The notes under the pieces are model-generated. The model saw only the letters and a program-made list of their open reading frames with translations. It had not been told where the DNA came from and did not search any database. The translations under genes were made by a program, and so were the position numbers. Source: Mesorhizobium tamadayense (GTDB lineage: Bacteria; Pseudomonadota; Alphaproteobacteria; Rhizobiales; Rhizobiaceae). From it: a stretch of DNA of 52,957 nucleotides. Numbering within the stretch: position 1 is the first letter of the stretch; every line of letters begins with the position of its first letter. Below are positions 33,142 to 41,731 of this stretch, piece after piece. Where the stretch lies: NCBI RefSeq assembly GCF_003863365.1, contig NZ_RQXT01000049.1:1-52957 (forward strand), read 5' to 3'.

Positions 33142-36100
33142 TCACAGCAACCCACTCTTTGCTGACTTCGTTGTTTGCAGGTCATGGAGTTTCTGGTTCG
33201 CGGCACGCAGTCTTCCACCCAACACCCGGCAGATCTGCAGCAGAATACCCGGCCGCTGCCGGGCAAGGTCCTCGAAATGCGAACGCTCCAGCACAAGGCA
33301 GCTTGCGTACCCGACCGCAACTATATCCGCCGAGCGCTCACCTTCGCCGAACAGCGCCATCTCTCCGAACATCGAGCCGGGTTTCAGCGTTGCAAAGTCG
33401 GTGAAGCCCGAAGGACCGCGCTGTCTCACTTTGACTTCGCCTTCAAGGAGGACAAAAAGCTCCTCGCCATGCGCGCCCTGCTTGACGATAACCTCGTCGG
33501 ATAGGTAGTCGGTGCGCTTCATGACCTGTTGCACTGCATACAAATCGTCGAGCGAGCAGCTTTCGAAAATTGGCACATTGCGCAGGAAAAGCAGGCGGTC
33601 GAGCAAACCGTGTTCGGCATTCGGCATATCGGACTCCAATGATCGTGCAGCCACAGCGGCCCGGCGTAGCCAGGGCAACGAGGAGGTGCTCATGGCATCG
33701 AGCACGGTTTTGATAGGCAGGGTCTTGCCACGCTTGGCCGTATCACCGTCAAGCAGTGGGATGAGCGGCGTCACCAACCGCCGCTGGTCGACGGCGGTAA
33801 TTGCCTCTGCCGCGCGAGCACGCATACGCTCGTCGCGGGCGCTCAGGAAGCGCCGGATATAGCTGACCGTCTGTTTGTGGCCGAGGGCAGCAAGCGTCGC
33901 CAGGACCTCGTCGATCGCGGCCTGATTGGCCTCTGCCATTGCAATTCTGGCGATCGCAGCCCAGGCGAGGTTGCTGTCGGGCACTGCCTGACGCCATTGG
34001 CGATACCTGTCAATACGGGGGAAGGCATCTTTCTGCAGATAGCTGAACAGGGCTTCGGTGGCGCCTACGTGGCCGAGCACCTCGATGACGGCGAGGCGGA
34101 CGGATGGATTCTCGTCTCGCAGCATAGGCAATACCGCTGCCACGGAATCCTTGCGGGCGACCAATGCCGCGATTGCGACGCGGCGTACTGATTCATCCCG
34201 ATCCGTCAGCCCGACAGCGATACGCTTCGCCGGCCAGCCTCCTCGCACCGCCAGTTGATAACCAATCACTCGTCGTCCCGTGTCGTTGGAACGGACGGCT
34301 TCCTCGAGCAGGTCCTGGGGCAGACCAGTACTCCCGGGCTTGGAATAAGGCAGGGCAGCGATCGTCTTGACTATGACCTCTTCAAGCGAAGCATGATTGC
34401 GAATGATGCTGACGAGCATCGGCGTGAACGCGTCGTCGCACCGCGCGGCGGCGATCGGCAGCAGTGCCGTGGCTACCTCCAATTGAGACTGGGCCATCGT
34501 TACGAGCGCTTGCGCCGCTTCCGGCGATTTGCCGAGGCGTGCAGCCAAATCGAGCGCGATCATCACCGGTGCCTGATCCCGATCCTCGGGCAGGGATCGC
34601 CCCACTGCCACAAGGTACTGGGCGATGCGGACGCGGAGCACCGGTTCCGCATTGGGCCAGAGTGTCAGCAGATCTGCTGCATGCCGGTCGCCTCCACGAG
34701 CCAGGGCGATGACCGTTTCGTCGCCCGATGTCGTGAGTTTCTCGGTGATTGGTTCGAGGAATGGTCCTATCGAGGTATGGGCAACAATACGCAGAGCAAG
34801 GTCGGTCGCAGTTCTGTCCTGTCCACTTAGCATCACGACGAGGTCCGCACTGTTGCTCGCGGCGACGGCCGATGCTTCGCGTATCAGGAACTCGTCGCGA
34901 TCGAGATCGACAGCCCCCTCTCGCAGTATCCCTACAAGCCCGCTGACATAGCGCCAGCCGATACTCCATCCGCATGCGAGGAAGCAGAGGCTAAGAACAA
35001 CGCCGAGCACGCCGACACCGAAAAGACCTGCGAATTGCGCCACCACCCAGACCAGCAGCCCGGATACGGCCAATGCCATCGGATAGATCAGGCTGTCGTT
35101 GAAGGCGCGCAGCCGGCTTGCAAACCGCCCTGGAACTGCGTTGTAGTTTATTGCCGTGACCGGCGCATCGATATTCTTGGAAAGACCATCATAGACGACG
35201 TGCGCAAACATCGCGACCGGCAGCGCCGGACTGGCAAGCATGGCGATGAAGCTCACTCCGCACGCGGCTGGGAAAACAAGGTTCATGCGCGCGATGCCGA
35301 GCCGTTGCATCAGCGGGCTGGTCAGCCATAACCCGATCGCCACGCCAACAAAATTCAGGGCGCCGCTCATCAGTCCGAAGAACTTGGCAAGCGACTGTTC
35401 GTCCGGAAGACTGTCGGTGTAGATGTTGAAAACCATATACTCAGCGATGCATTGCGTAACAATATTCAGGAAAAGTGCGGTTGAAAGCAGGATTGCTATT
35501 AAAAATCCCCGCATCATGCTGCCGATGCTGCGAAGGTTTTCAAGTATTCCGGACTCTCCCTGCTCCTCCCTTTCGCCCGCCGGCTTCCAGCGGAGAGACA
35601 GCCAGGCCAGATGCGCGAGGCAGAGGCACAGTATCAGCGGCATGCCGAAGAGCAGCCAGAAGGGCGATACGAAACCTGCAAGCAAGCCGGCGAGGCTGCC
35701 ACCCACCATGCCCCCTGCGGACAAGGCGACAGCGACACGCGTCGAATAGCGCGTCATTTCGCGCGCAGTCAGATAGTCGATCAACACCACTTGGAAGACG
35801 CTGTAGAGCAGCGACTCCAAACCGCTGATTCCTGCGTAGAGCGCATAGTCCGCTGCCGTACCGCCAAACCCGCTGGCGAGGATCAACAATGCTGTCATCA
35901 CAATGACGGCGACCATGAACCGCTGCAGCAGGACAACACGGCTGCCGCGGTCGATCATCCGGGCATAGACAACCCACGCGGGAATCGAGACGAGAGCGAA
36001 CACCATGTAGTAAATCGCGATCCCCTCGCCGCCTTGGGTCGATAGAAACCGGGCAGCCGCCAAGGAGGAACCGAAGGTGTTTGCGGTCGCGAGCAGGAAG

Positions 36101-36204
36101 GCGCTCAGTACGAGATGCCCGATGCGATCGTTGGGAATCGGCAGCCTGCGAAGCCTGCGAAGGAGCATTTCGATTCCCGAGGGGGCACTCATGGGTTTGG
36201 CCAC
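33142..36204 (-). CDS. MFS/nucleotide-translocase-like membrane protein with HEAT repeats and cyclic-nucleotide-binding domain
   Basis: 1020 residues in three parts. About 1-430 is a 12-helix transporter domain similar to MFS and ATP/ADP translocases. About 480-860 is a HEAT-repeat solenoid (repeated V-R-R-V-A-I-A-A-L and V-R-L-A-V-I-E-V-L-G-H helices). From 868 on is a cyclic-nucleotide-binding domain with the phosphate cassette F-G-E-M-A-L-F-G-E-G-E-R-S-A at 946-959. It may be a transporter gated by cAMP or another nucleotide, or a membrane sensor. The start is a GTG at 36204; the ATG at 36192 is equally possible. It is monocistronic. Confidence 0.83.
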   Translation of the reverse strand: MAKPMSAPSGIEMLLRRLRRLPIPNDRIGHLVLSAFLLATANTFGSSLAAARFLSTQGGEGIAIYYMVFALVSIPAWVVYARMIDRGSRVVLLQRFMVAVIVMTALLILASGFGGTAADYALYAGISGLESLLYSVFQVVLIDYLTAREMTRYSTRVAVALSAGGMVGGSLAGLLAGFVSPFWLLFGMPLILCLCLAHLAWLSLRWKPAGEREEQGESGILENLRSIGSMMRGFLIAILLSTALFLNIVTQCIAEYMVFNIYTDSLPDEQSLAKFFGLMSGALNFVGVAIGLWLTSPLMQRLGIARMNLVFPAACGVSFIAMLASPALPVAMFAHVVYDGLSKNIDAPVTAINYNAVPGRFASRLRAFNDSLIYPMALAVSGLLVWVVAQFAGLFGVGVLGVVLSLCFLACGWSIGWRYVSGLVGILREGAVDLDRDEFLIREASAVAASNSADLVVMLSGQDRTATDLALRIVAHTSIGPFLEPITEKLTTSGDETVIALARGGDRHAADLLTLWPNAEPVLRVRIAQYLVAVGRSLPEDRDQAPVMIALDLAARLGKSPEAAQALVTMAQSQLEVATALLPIAAARCDDAFTPMLVSIIRNHASLEEVIVKTIAALPYSKPGSTGLPQDLLEEAVRSNDTGRRVIGYQLAVRGGWPAKRIAVGLTDRDESVRRVAIAALVARKDSVAAVLPMLRDENPSVRLAVIEVLGHVGATEALFSYLQKDAFPRIDRYRQWRQAVPDSNLAWAAIARIAMAEANQAAIDEVLATLAALGHKQTVSYIRRFLSARDERMRARAAEAITAVDQRRLVTPLIPLLDGDTAKRGKTLPIKTVLDAMSTSSLPWLRRAAVAARSLESDMPNAEHGLLDRLLFLRNVPIFESCSLDDLYAVQQVMKRTDYLSDEVIVKQGAHGEELFVLLEGEVKVRQRGPSGFTDFATLKPGSMFGEMALFGEGERSADIVAVGYASCLVLERSHFEDLARQRPGILLQICRVLGGRLRAANQKLHDLQTTKSAKSGLL

Positions 36205-36698
36205 TCGAAATCTTTTCCGCCTTGGTCAAACGTCGCATTCACGAATAGCTAAGTTGCGCCAATAGGGTCTCTTGGAACCAGACCATTTCATTGGCGCGAA
36301 GGATAGTGCCTTGCGGTAGAAGCGCTCCCAGAACGCACGACGGGAACCGGTGACCGGCAAATGTCACCTTTGGGTCACTCACGACATCGGAACTTGGGAG
36401 TTGAACGTCCGCTATCAGCCTTCCTACACCACAAGCGGACCTACTGCTTCCGGCCCCCAAGCTGCCGGGCGGCAATGCGCCCGAATGCGGACCTTTGTAT
36501 CCTTCGCAAGAGCGGTCATTCAGTGGCGCGATGCGTAACTGCTACTCGCCTATTGCTTGGGAAAATACCCCCACCTGTCCTTAAGAAAGAACCGCACTAG
36601 TTTAGGCGATGGGACGCGCGCTGCAATTTTTGCTGGGCCGTCGTTGAGAAGTATTGTCGGACGTGGGCTTGAAAAGCCAACACCTTCGGGAGGAACCG
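36205..36698. other. Intergenic region before the TRAP operon
   Basis: No gene recognised. The stretch likely contains the divergent promoters of the MFS-HEAT gene and the TRAP operon. GGGAGGAA just before 36699 is the ribosome site of dctP. Confidence 0.5.
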
Positions 36699-37841
36699 AT
36701 GACCAAAGCAAGTATCCAGACCAATATGAGGTCGCGCCGCAAGTTCCTTGGCGAGGCGGCCGTGGCAGCTGCGGCGATCGTTGCTGCGCCAAGCGTCGTC
36801 AAGGCGCAAGGGCCGGTCAGCATGCGCTGGCAGAGCACATGGCCTTCCAAGGATATCTTTCACGAATTCGCGCTTGATTTCGCCAAGAAAGTCAACGACA
36901 TGACGGGCGGCGACCTCAAGATCGAGGTGCTGCCGGCGGGCGCCGTGGTGCCTGCGTTCGGCCTGCTTGACGCGGTGTCGCAAGGAACGCTTGATGGCGG
37001 CCACGGCGTGCTCGTCTACCACTACGGAAAGCAGACGGCGCTAGCGCTCTGGGGATCCGGCCCGGGCTTTGCCATGGACGCCAACATGCTGCTGGCCTGG
37101 CACAAATACGGTGGCGGGAAGGAGCTCCTTGCAAAGCTCTATGATTCCATAGGCGCCAATGTGGTTTCCTTCCCCTATGGACCGATGCCGACACAGCCGC
37201 TCGGCTGGTTCAAGAAACCGGTTTCCAAGGTCGAAGACATCCAAGGCCTCAAGTTCCGTACCGTTGGCATCTCGATTGACGTCTTCACCGGCCTGGGTGC
37301 GGCCGTCAACGCGCTACCTGGCGGTGAAATCGTTGCGGCAATGGATCGCGGCCTGCTCGACGCGGCCGAGTTCAACAACGCCTCGTCCGATCGGGTGCTT
37401 GGTTTTCCGGACGTGTCCAAGGTCTGCATGCTGCAGAGCTATCACCAGAATGCGGAGCAGTTCGAGGTCCTGTTCAACAAGGCGAAATACGACGCCCTGC
37501 CCGATCAGATGAAGGCAATCATCACCAATGCGGTCGAGGCAGCCTCGCAGGACATGGCCTGGAAGGCGATCGACCGTTATTCGAAAGACTATTTGGAGAT
37601 GCAGACGCAGGACAAGGTCAAATTCTACAAGACACCGGAAGCAATCCTCAAGCGACAGCTGGAGGTCTATGACGAGGTCGTGAAGAAGAAGGCGGCTGAA
37701 AACCCGCTGTTCAGGGAGGTCCTTGAGTCGCAGATCGCCTTTGCCCGGCGGACAACACAATGGGAACAGGACGTAGTCGTCAGCCGCCGCCTGGCCTTCG
37801 ATCATTACTTCGGACGTGGCGGGGCAGCAAAGAATATCTGA
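36699..37841 (+). CDS. dctP: TRAP transporter substrate-binding protein (DctP family, Tat-exported)
   Basis: 380 residues. The start has a twin-arginine motif S-R-R-K-F-L-G followed by an Ala-rich core and a cut after V-K-A. The mature protein shows the DctP fold: M-R-W-Q-S-T-W-P, the conserved Arg in G-L-K-F-R-T-V-G, and N-A-L-P-G-G-E-I-V-A-A-M-D-R-G. It resembles the larger (2-oxo acid or mannitol-type) DctP group. GGGAGGAA precedes the ATG. The substrate is probably an organic acid (inference). Confidence 0.9.
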   Translation: MTKASIQTNMRSRRKFLGEAAVAAAAIVAAPSVVKAQGPVSMRWQSTWPSKDIFHEFALDFAKKVNDMTGGDLKIEVLPAGAVVPAFGLLDAVSQGTLDGGHGVLVYHYGKQTALALWGSGPGFAMDANMLLAWHKYGGGKELLAKLYDSIGANVVSFPYGPMPTQPLGWFKKPVSKVEDIQGLKFRTVGISIDVFTGLGAAVNALPGGEIVAAMDRGLLDAAEFNNASSDRVLGFPDVSKVCMLQSYHQNAEQFEVLFNKAKYDALPDQMKAIITNAVEAASQDMAWKAIDRYSKDYLEMQTQDKVKFYKTPEAILKRQLEVYDEVVKKKAAENPLFREVLESQIAFARRTTQWEQDVVVSRRLAFDHYFGRGGAAKNI

Positions 37842-37856
37842 AGCACAGTTTGAGCC

Positions 37857-37897
37857 GGCAAGGCACCATCGGGGCCATGACCGAACGGTGCCTTGCC
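37857..37897 (+). terminator. Hairpin between dctP and dctQ
   Basis: GGCAAGGCACC (37857-37867) pairs perfectly with GGTGCCTTGCC (37887-37897) around a 19-base loop. It is 16 bases past the dctP stop. Partial termination or mRNA protection would favour binding-protein expression over the membrane subunits. Confidence 0.72.
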
Positions 37898-37948
37898 TTC
37901 TTACCGACACTCACTCTGGCCAACACTCTGGCCATCCGGCTGCCTCGC

Positions 37949-38617
37949 ATGAACGTCCAGCAGTTCCTGAATACAGTCGATGCAATCAGCGCGTGGGTCG
38001 GCAAAGCCGCGGCGTGGCTGATCATCGGGCTGATGACGCTGGTCTGCGCCGAGGTCTTCAAGCGCTACATCCTGAACATGCCCACGGCGTGGATATTCGA
38101 CGCCAGCAACATGTTGTACGGCTCGCTGTTCATGCTCGCCGGAGCCTATGCGCTGGCGCAGAATGCCCATGTGCGCGGCGACTTTCTCTACAGCTCGATG
38201 CGACCCCGGATCCAAGCCGCGCTCGATCTTTTGCTGTACGTGGTTTTCTTCCTGCCGGGGATCGCGGCCCTCGTCTATGCAGGCTACGACTATGCCGCGA
38301 TTTCATGGCGGATCGGGGAGCATTCGACCGTGACAGCGGAGGGTCCGCCGATCTACCAATTCAAATCGGTCATTCCGCTGGCCGGCGCCCTGGTGATGCT
38401 CCAGGGCGTGGCCGAGATCGTGCGCTGCATCGTCTGTCTCAGGACTGGGCAATGGCCCAGCCGGCGCAAGGACGTTGCAGAGATCGACGTCGTGGAGGGA
38501 CAGCTCGCGCTCAGCGAATATGTGGATGAAGGGACGCGCAAGACCGCCATCGCGCGCGCACAAAAGATAGACGAGGAAGCACGCCAGCGCGGAATGGGTG
38601 GAGACCTGCAGAGTTGA
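37949..38617 (+). CDS. dctQ: TRAP transporter small permease (DctQ)
   Basis: 222 residues with four hydrophobic helices, beginning V-G-K-A-A-A-W-L-I-I-G-L-M-T-L and including the F-D-A-S-N-M-L-Y-G-S-L-F-M-L-A-G-A-Y helix and an A-H-V-R-G-D loop (the R-x-D/G-H-V-R position). The C-terminal 45 residues are charged and extend past the usual DctQ length. The ATG at 37949 is favoured, since an upstream ATG at 37877 lies in the hairpin loop. The last codons overlap the dctM start. Confidence 0.87.
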   Translation: MNVQQFLNTVDAISAWVGKAAAWLIIGLMTLVCAEVFKRYILNMPTAWIFDASNMLYGSLFMLAGAYALAQNAHVRGDFLYSSMRPRIQAALDLLLYVVFFLPGIAALVYAGYDYAAISWRIGEHSTVTAEGPPIYQFKSVIPLAGALVMLQGVAEIVRCIVCLRTGQWPSRRKDVAEIDVVEGQLALSEYVDEGTRKTAIARAQKIDEEARQRGMGGDLQS

Positions 38618-40365
38618 GCGATCCAGCCCTCGGACTCACGATGCTCATGCTCATCGTGGTCGTCATCGTAATGGGTTTCCCGACAGCCTTCACGCTGATG
38701 GGCCTTGGCATGTTTTTCGGGTTCTATGCGTTCTACAACCCGGCGGAGCACTGGATCGACAACCGCGTCTTCGATCTGATGGTCGAGCGCACTTATGGGG
38801 CAATGACCAATGACGTCCTGATCTCCATCCCGCTTTTCGTGCTCATGGGATATGTGATGGAACGCGGGGCGCTGGTCGACAAGATGTTCTACAGCATCCA
38901 GCTTTCGTTCCGACGGGTACCGGCGTCGCTGGCCATTGCTACGCTTATCGTCTGCACCTTCTGGGGCATCGCCAGTGGCCTCGTCGGCGCCGTTGTGGTC
39001 CTGATGGGGGTGATTGCCTTCAATCCGATGCTGCGCGCCGGATACGATGTGAAGCTCGCTTCCGGCGTGATCACCGCGGGCGGCACGCTGGGCATCCTGA
39101 TCCCGCCCTCGGTCATGATCATCGTCTATGCGGCGGTTGCAGGCCAGTCCATCGTGAAGCTCTATGCCGCGGCGATGTTCCCCGGTTTTTTCCTCGCTTT
39201 CCTTTATCTCGTCTACATTCTTGGCTGGGCGATAATCAATCCGAAGATCGCCCCGCCTTTGCCGGAGGATCAAACAAGGGTTCCGGTGCCGGCGTGGATG
39301 CGAAGCTTTCAGACAGTTTACTCGCGCAACATGCTTGTTGGACTTCTTTCCGCATTGTTCTCGCCGTCCAAGGCGACGGCGCTCGAGACGGAGAGCGGAC
39401 GCCTCACATATTGGAAGCTGTTCAAGAATTTCTGCGCTGCGCTGGTGCCCTTCGCCTTGATAGTACTCACCCTCTTGCTGGTGTGGTGGTATGTCGTCAT
39501 CTATCCGCAAGCATCGGCCGACGTCGAAGCTCCAGCCGGATTGGAGCAGCTCGGTGCTCCGGCGGTGGAGGAACTCGGCGCACCCGCGGTGGATGCAGGG
39601 CCGGCAACCAGCTTCTACATCACCTTCGGCATCATCGCGGCACTCGCCGCGGTGGTGCTCGTCCGCTACTACCGGAACATGACCGCCGAACGGCTCGAGA
39701 TCCTGAAGCTCCTGGTCTCGTCGGTCATGCCGCTGGGCATACTTACCGTCGTCGTGCTCGGCGTCATCCTGTTCGGAATCACGACGGCGACCGAGTCCGC
39801 GGCAGTCGGCGCCGCTGGTGCCTTTCTGCTGGCGTTCCAGGCCCGAACGCTCGACTGGAAGCGCATCAAGGAAGCAGTGTTCCTGACGGCGAAGACCACA
39901 GCCATGGTTTGCTGGCTCTTTGTCGGCTCGGCGCTGTTCTCCGCCGTTTTTGCGATCCTCGGCGGCCAGGCACTTCTCGAGCAATGGGTGCTGTCGCTCG
40001 ACTTGTCGCCCGTGCAGTTCATGATCCTGTCTCAAGCGATCATATTCATTCTCGGTTGGCCGCTCGAATGGACCGAAATCATCATCATCTTCGTGCCGAT
40101 CTTCCTGCCGATGTTGAAGCACTTCAACATCGACCCGATCCTCTGGGGGGTTCTCGTCTTCGTGAATTTGCAAGCGGCGTTCTTGTCACCGCCGGTAGCG
40201 ATGTCGGCGTTCTATCTCAAGGGCGTTTCCCCACCGCACGTCACCCTCAACCAGATATTCGCAGGCATGATGCCTTACATGCTGATCGTCATCCTCTGCA
40301 TGATCCTCATGTATATCTGGCCCGGCATGGCGCTCTGGCTTCCGAACTATCTTTACGGCGGCTGA
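38614..40365 (+). CDS. dctM: TRAP transporter large permease (DctM), enlarged form
   Basis: 583 residues from a TTG that overlaps the dctQ stop; GGAG lies about ten bases ahead. Typical DctM proteins have about 430 residues. The N-terminal half (S-I-P-L-F-V-L-M-G-Y, G-V-I-T-A-G-G-T-L-G-I-L-I-P-P-S) and C-terminal half (T-T-A-T-E-S-A-A-V-G-A, T-E-I-I-I-I-F-V-P-I-F-L-P) are normal. About 150 extra residues lie between them, with two added hydrophobic helices and an acidic loop bearing two L-G-A-P-A-V repeats. With DctP and DctQ it imports an acid using the sodium gradient. Confidence 0.88.
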   Translation: MSDPALGLTMLMLIVVVIVMGFPTAFTLMGLGMFFGFYAFYNPAEHWIDNRVFDLMVERTYGAMTNDVLISIPLFVLMGYVMERGALVDKMFYSIQLSFRRVPASLAIATLIVCTFWGIASGLVGAVVVLMGVIAFNPMLRAGYDVKLASGVITAGGTLGILIPPSVMIIVYAAVAGQSIVKLYAAAMFPGFFLAFLYLVYILGWAIINPKIAPPLPEDQTRVPVPAWMRSFQTVYSRNMLVGLLSALFSPSKATALETESGRLTYWKLFKNFCAALVPFALIVLTLLLVWWYVVIYPQASADVEAPAGLEQLGAPAVEELGAPAVDAGPATSFYITFGIIAALAAVVLVRYYRNMTAERLEILKLLVSSVMPLGILTVVVLGVILFGITTATESAAVGAAGAFLLAFQARTLDWKRIKEAVFLTAKTTAMVCWLFVGSALFSAVFAILGGQALLEQWVLSLDLSPVQFMILSQAIIFILGWPLEWTEIIIIFVPIFLPMLKHFNIDPILWGVLVFVNLQAAFLSPPVAMSAFYLKGVSPPHVTLNQIFAGMMPYMLIVILCMILMYIWPGMALWLPNYLYGG

Positions 40366-40775
40366 GAAAGACTCGGTTCTCGGACGCCTTCCGCGACAGC
40401 GCGTTTTCGGCCGCTTTGACCCACGGGATGTCCTTTTGAACGCCAAAGCAGGATCTCGGAGATACAGGTGATCGGAAGGTCTACTTTCGGGAATCGGCGC
40501 GAGCGAATGACGGGTCACAGTTCACGTCGACGCACGCAGGGCATGAAGGTCCGCTTCTGGCCTTCCGAGCCTCGAAGCCGCAAGTCCGCTTTCGGCACCA
40601 AACGCGACGTCCGAGTAGTGGCTTGGCGATGTCCGTAGCAACGTGCCCGCTCAGGCTGTTGAGCCGAACGGCAACGATCCATCCATCTCGGCCATTGGAA
40701 TACGCCAGCGTGTGAGATCGGTGCCGTCGCGGCGGGGTGGCTTTTGGGCCCTACCGACCTGGCTAGTTTTCAGGA
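40366..40775. other. Intergenic region left of the IS66 element
   Basis: No gene recognised. Without the insertion, a reading frame would run from about 40739 (W-L-L-G-P-T-D-L-A-S-F-Q-E-T-E) across the target site into right-flank codons. It matches no known family, so a disrupted gene is possible but unproven. Confidence 0.4.
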
Positions 40776-40783
40776 GACTGAAC
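40776..40783. repeat. Left copy of 8-bp target-site duplication
   Basis: GACTGAAC immediately precedes the element and recurs immediately after it at 43959-43966. An eight-base duplication is the hallmark of IS66-family insertion. Confidence 0.9.
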
Positions 40784-40865
40784 GTGAGCGTGACGAGCAT
40801 CCCATCTTGCCTGAGGGCTATGCACTGGGGAGATTGGCCGCCTGATTTGCGAGGAGCGCAGGCGC

Positions 40866-41333
40866 ATGGAGTGGGACGACCCTGATGCCAGTCATCAAGA
40901 CAGTCATCAAGGCAGGCATGAAGAGGGTCACTATCGCCGGGTCGAGGTGATCACAGGCCGGCGGAAACGGCGCAACTGGACGCCGGCGGAGAAGGCGCGG
41001 ATTGTTGCGGAAAGCGCGGAGCCGGGCGCCAACATCTCGGCTGTCGCGCGGCGTTGGGGGATCAATCGAGGTCTTCTTTCGGTCTGGCGACGGCACGTGG
41101 GGCTGGTGCAGGCGAAAGCGGCTGCGGAGACGACGCCAGCTCTGCAGTTTGTGCCAATTACAATCGCGGGCGAGGAGCGGCAGCTCGCGCATAGTGACGC
41201 ACGGAAGAAGGAGGCGCCCAGGTCGACCGGTCGGATCGAGCTCGAGATCGGTGAAAGTCGCCTCGTCCTGACGGGCTCGGTCGATCCGGCCCTGGCGGCC
41301 GCCATCGTGGGTGCCTTGCGTGTGCCGCGGTGA
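40866..41333 (+). CDS. tnpA: IS66 accessory protein TnpA
   Basis: 155 residues. A helix-turn-helix region contains R-R-N-W-T-P-A-E-K-A-R-I-V-A-E-S and then I-S-A-V-A-R-R-W-G-I-N-R-G-L-L-S-V-W-R-R. It is typical of TnpA (IS3/IS66 orfA-like) DNA-binding proteins, needed with TnpB for transposition. The first 30 residues are poorly conserved, so the true start may be downstream of 40866. Its stop overlaps the tnpB GTG. Confidence 0.85.
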   Translation: MEWDDPDASHQDSHQGRHEEGHYRRVEVITGRRKRRNWTPAEKARIVAESAEPGANISAVARRWGINRGLLSVWRRHVGLVQAKAAAETTPALQFVPITIAGEERQLAHSDARKKEAPRSTGRIELEIGESRLVLTGSVDPALAAAIVGALRVPR

Positions 41334-41683
41334 TTGCGCTAGCCGGCGACGTGAAGGTGGTGGTGGCGACGCAGCCGGTCGACTTCCGCCGCGGCATCAA
41401 TGGCCTTGTTGCACTGGTCGCCTCGGCTCTTGCGGCCGATCCGTTCTGCGGCGACGTCTTTGTCTTCCGCCCCAAGCGCGGCGACAGATTGCGCCTTCTT
41501 TTTTGGGACGGAAGCGGCATGGTTCTGGTCTCGAAATGGCTCGAATCCGGGCGCTTCACCTGGCCGCCGATCCGCGGCGGCTCGATCCGGCTGACGCGCG
41601 AGGAGTTCGCCCTTCTGGTGGCCGGCCTCGACTGGACGAGGGTGGCGAAGAAACACGTCAAAAGACCGGTCAGAGCGGCGTGA
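41330..41683 (+). CDS. tnpB: IS66 accessory protein TnpB
   Basis: 117 residues from a GTG overlapping the tnpA stop. The TnpB pattern is clear: P-V-D-F-R-R-G-I-N-G-L, D-V-F-V-F-R-P-K-R-G-D-R-L-R-L-L-F-W-D-G-S-G and L-E-x-G-R-F-T-W-P. TnpB is a small conserved IS66 protein of unclear mechanism. Confidence 0.92.
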   Translation: MIALAGDVKVVVATQPVDFRRGINGLVALVASALAADPFCGDVFVFRPKRGDRLRLLFWDGSGMVLVSKWLESGRFTWPPIRGGSIRLTREEFALLVAGLDWTRVAKKHVKRPVRAA

Positions 41684-41731
41684 AGTGACTGGATTTGCTT
41701 GAAGATTCGGGGCTGCTTGGTAGGGTTGATC

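Noticed and set aside
38353..40173. A 606-codon open frame antisense to dctQ/dctM
   Set aside because: It is full of His, Asp, Arg and Gln and lacks any fold or ribosome site. It mirrors the codon bias of two clear TRAP permease genes.
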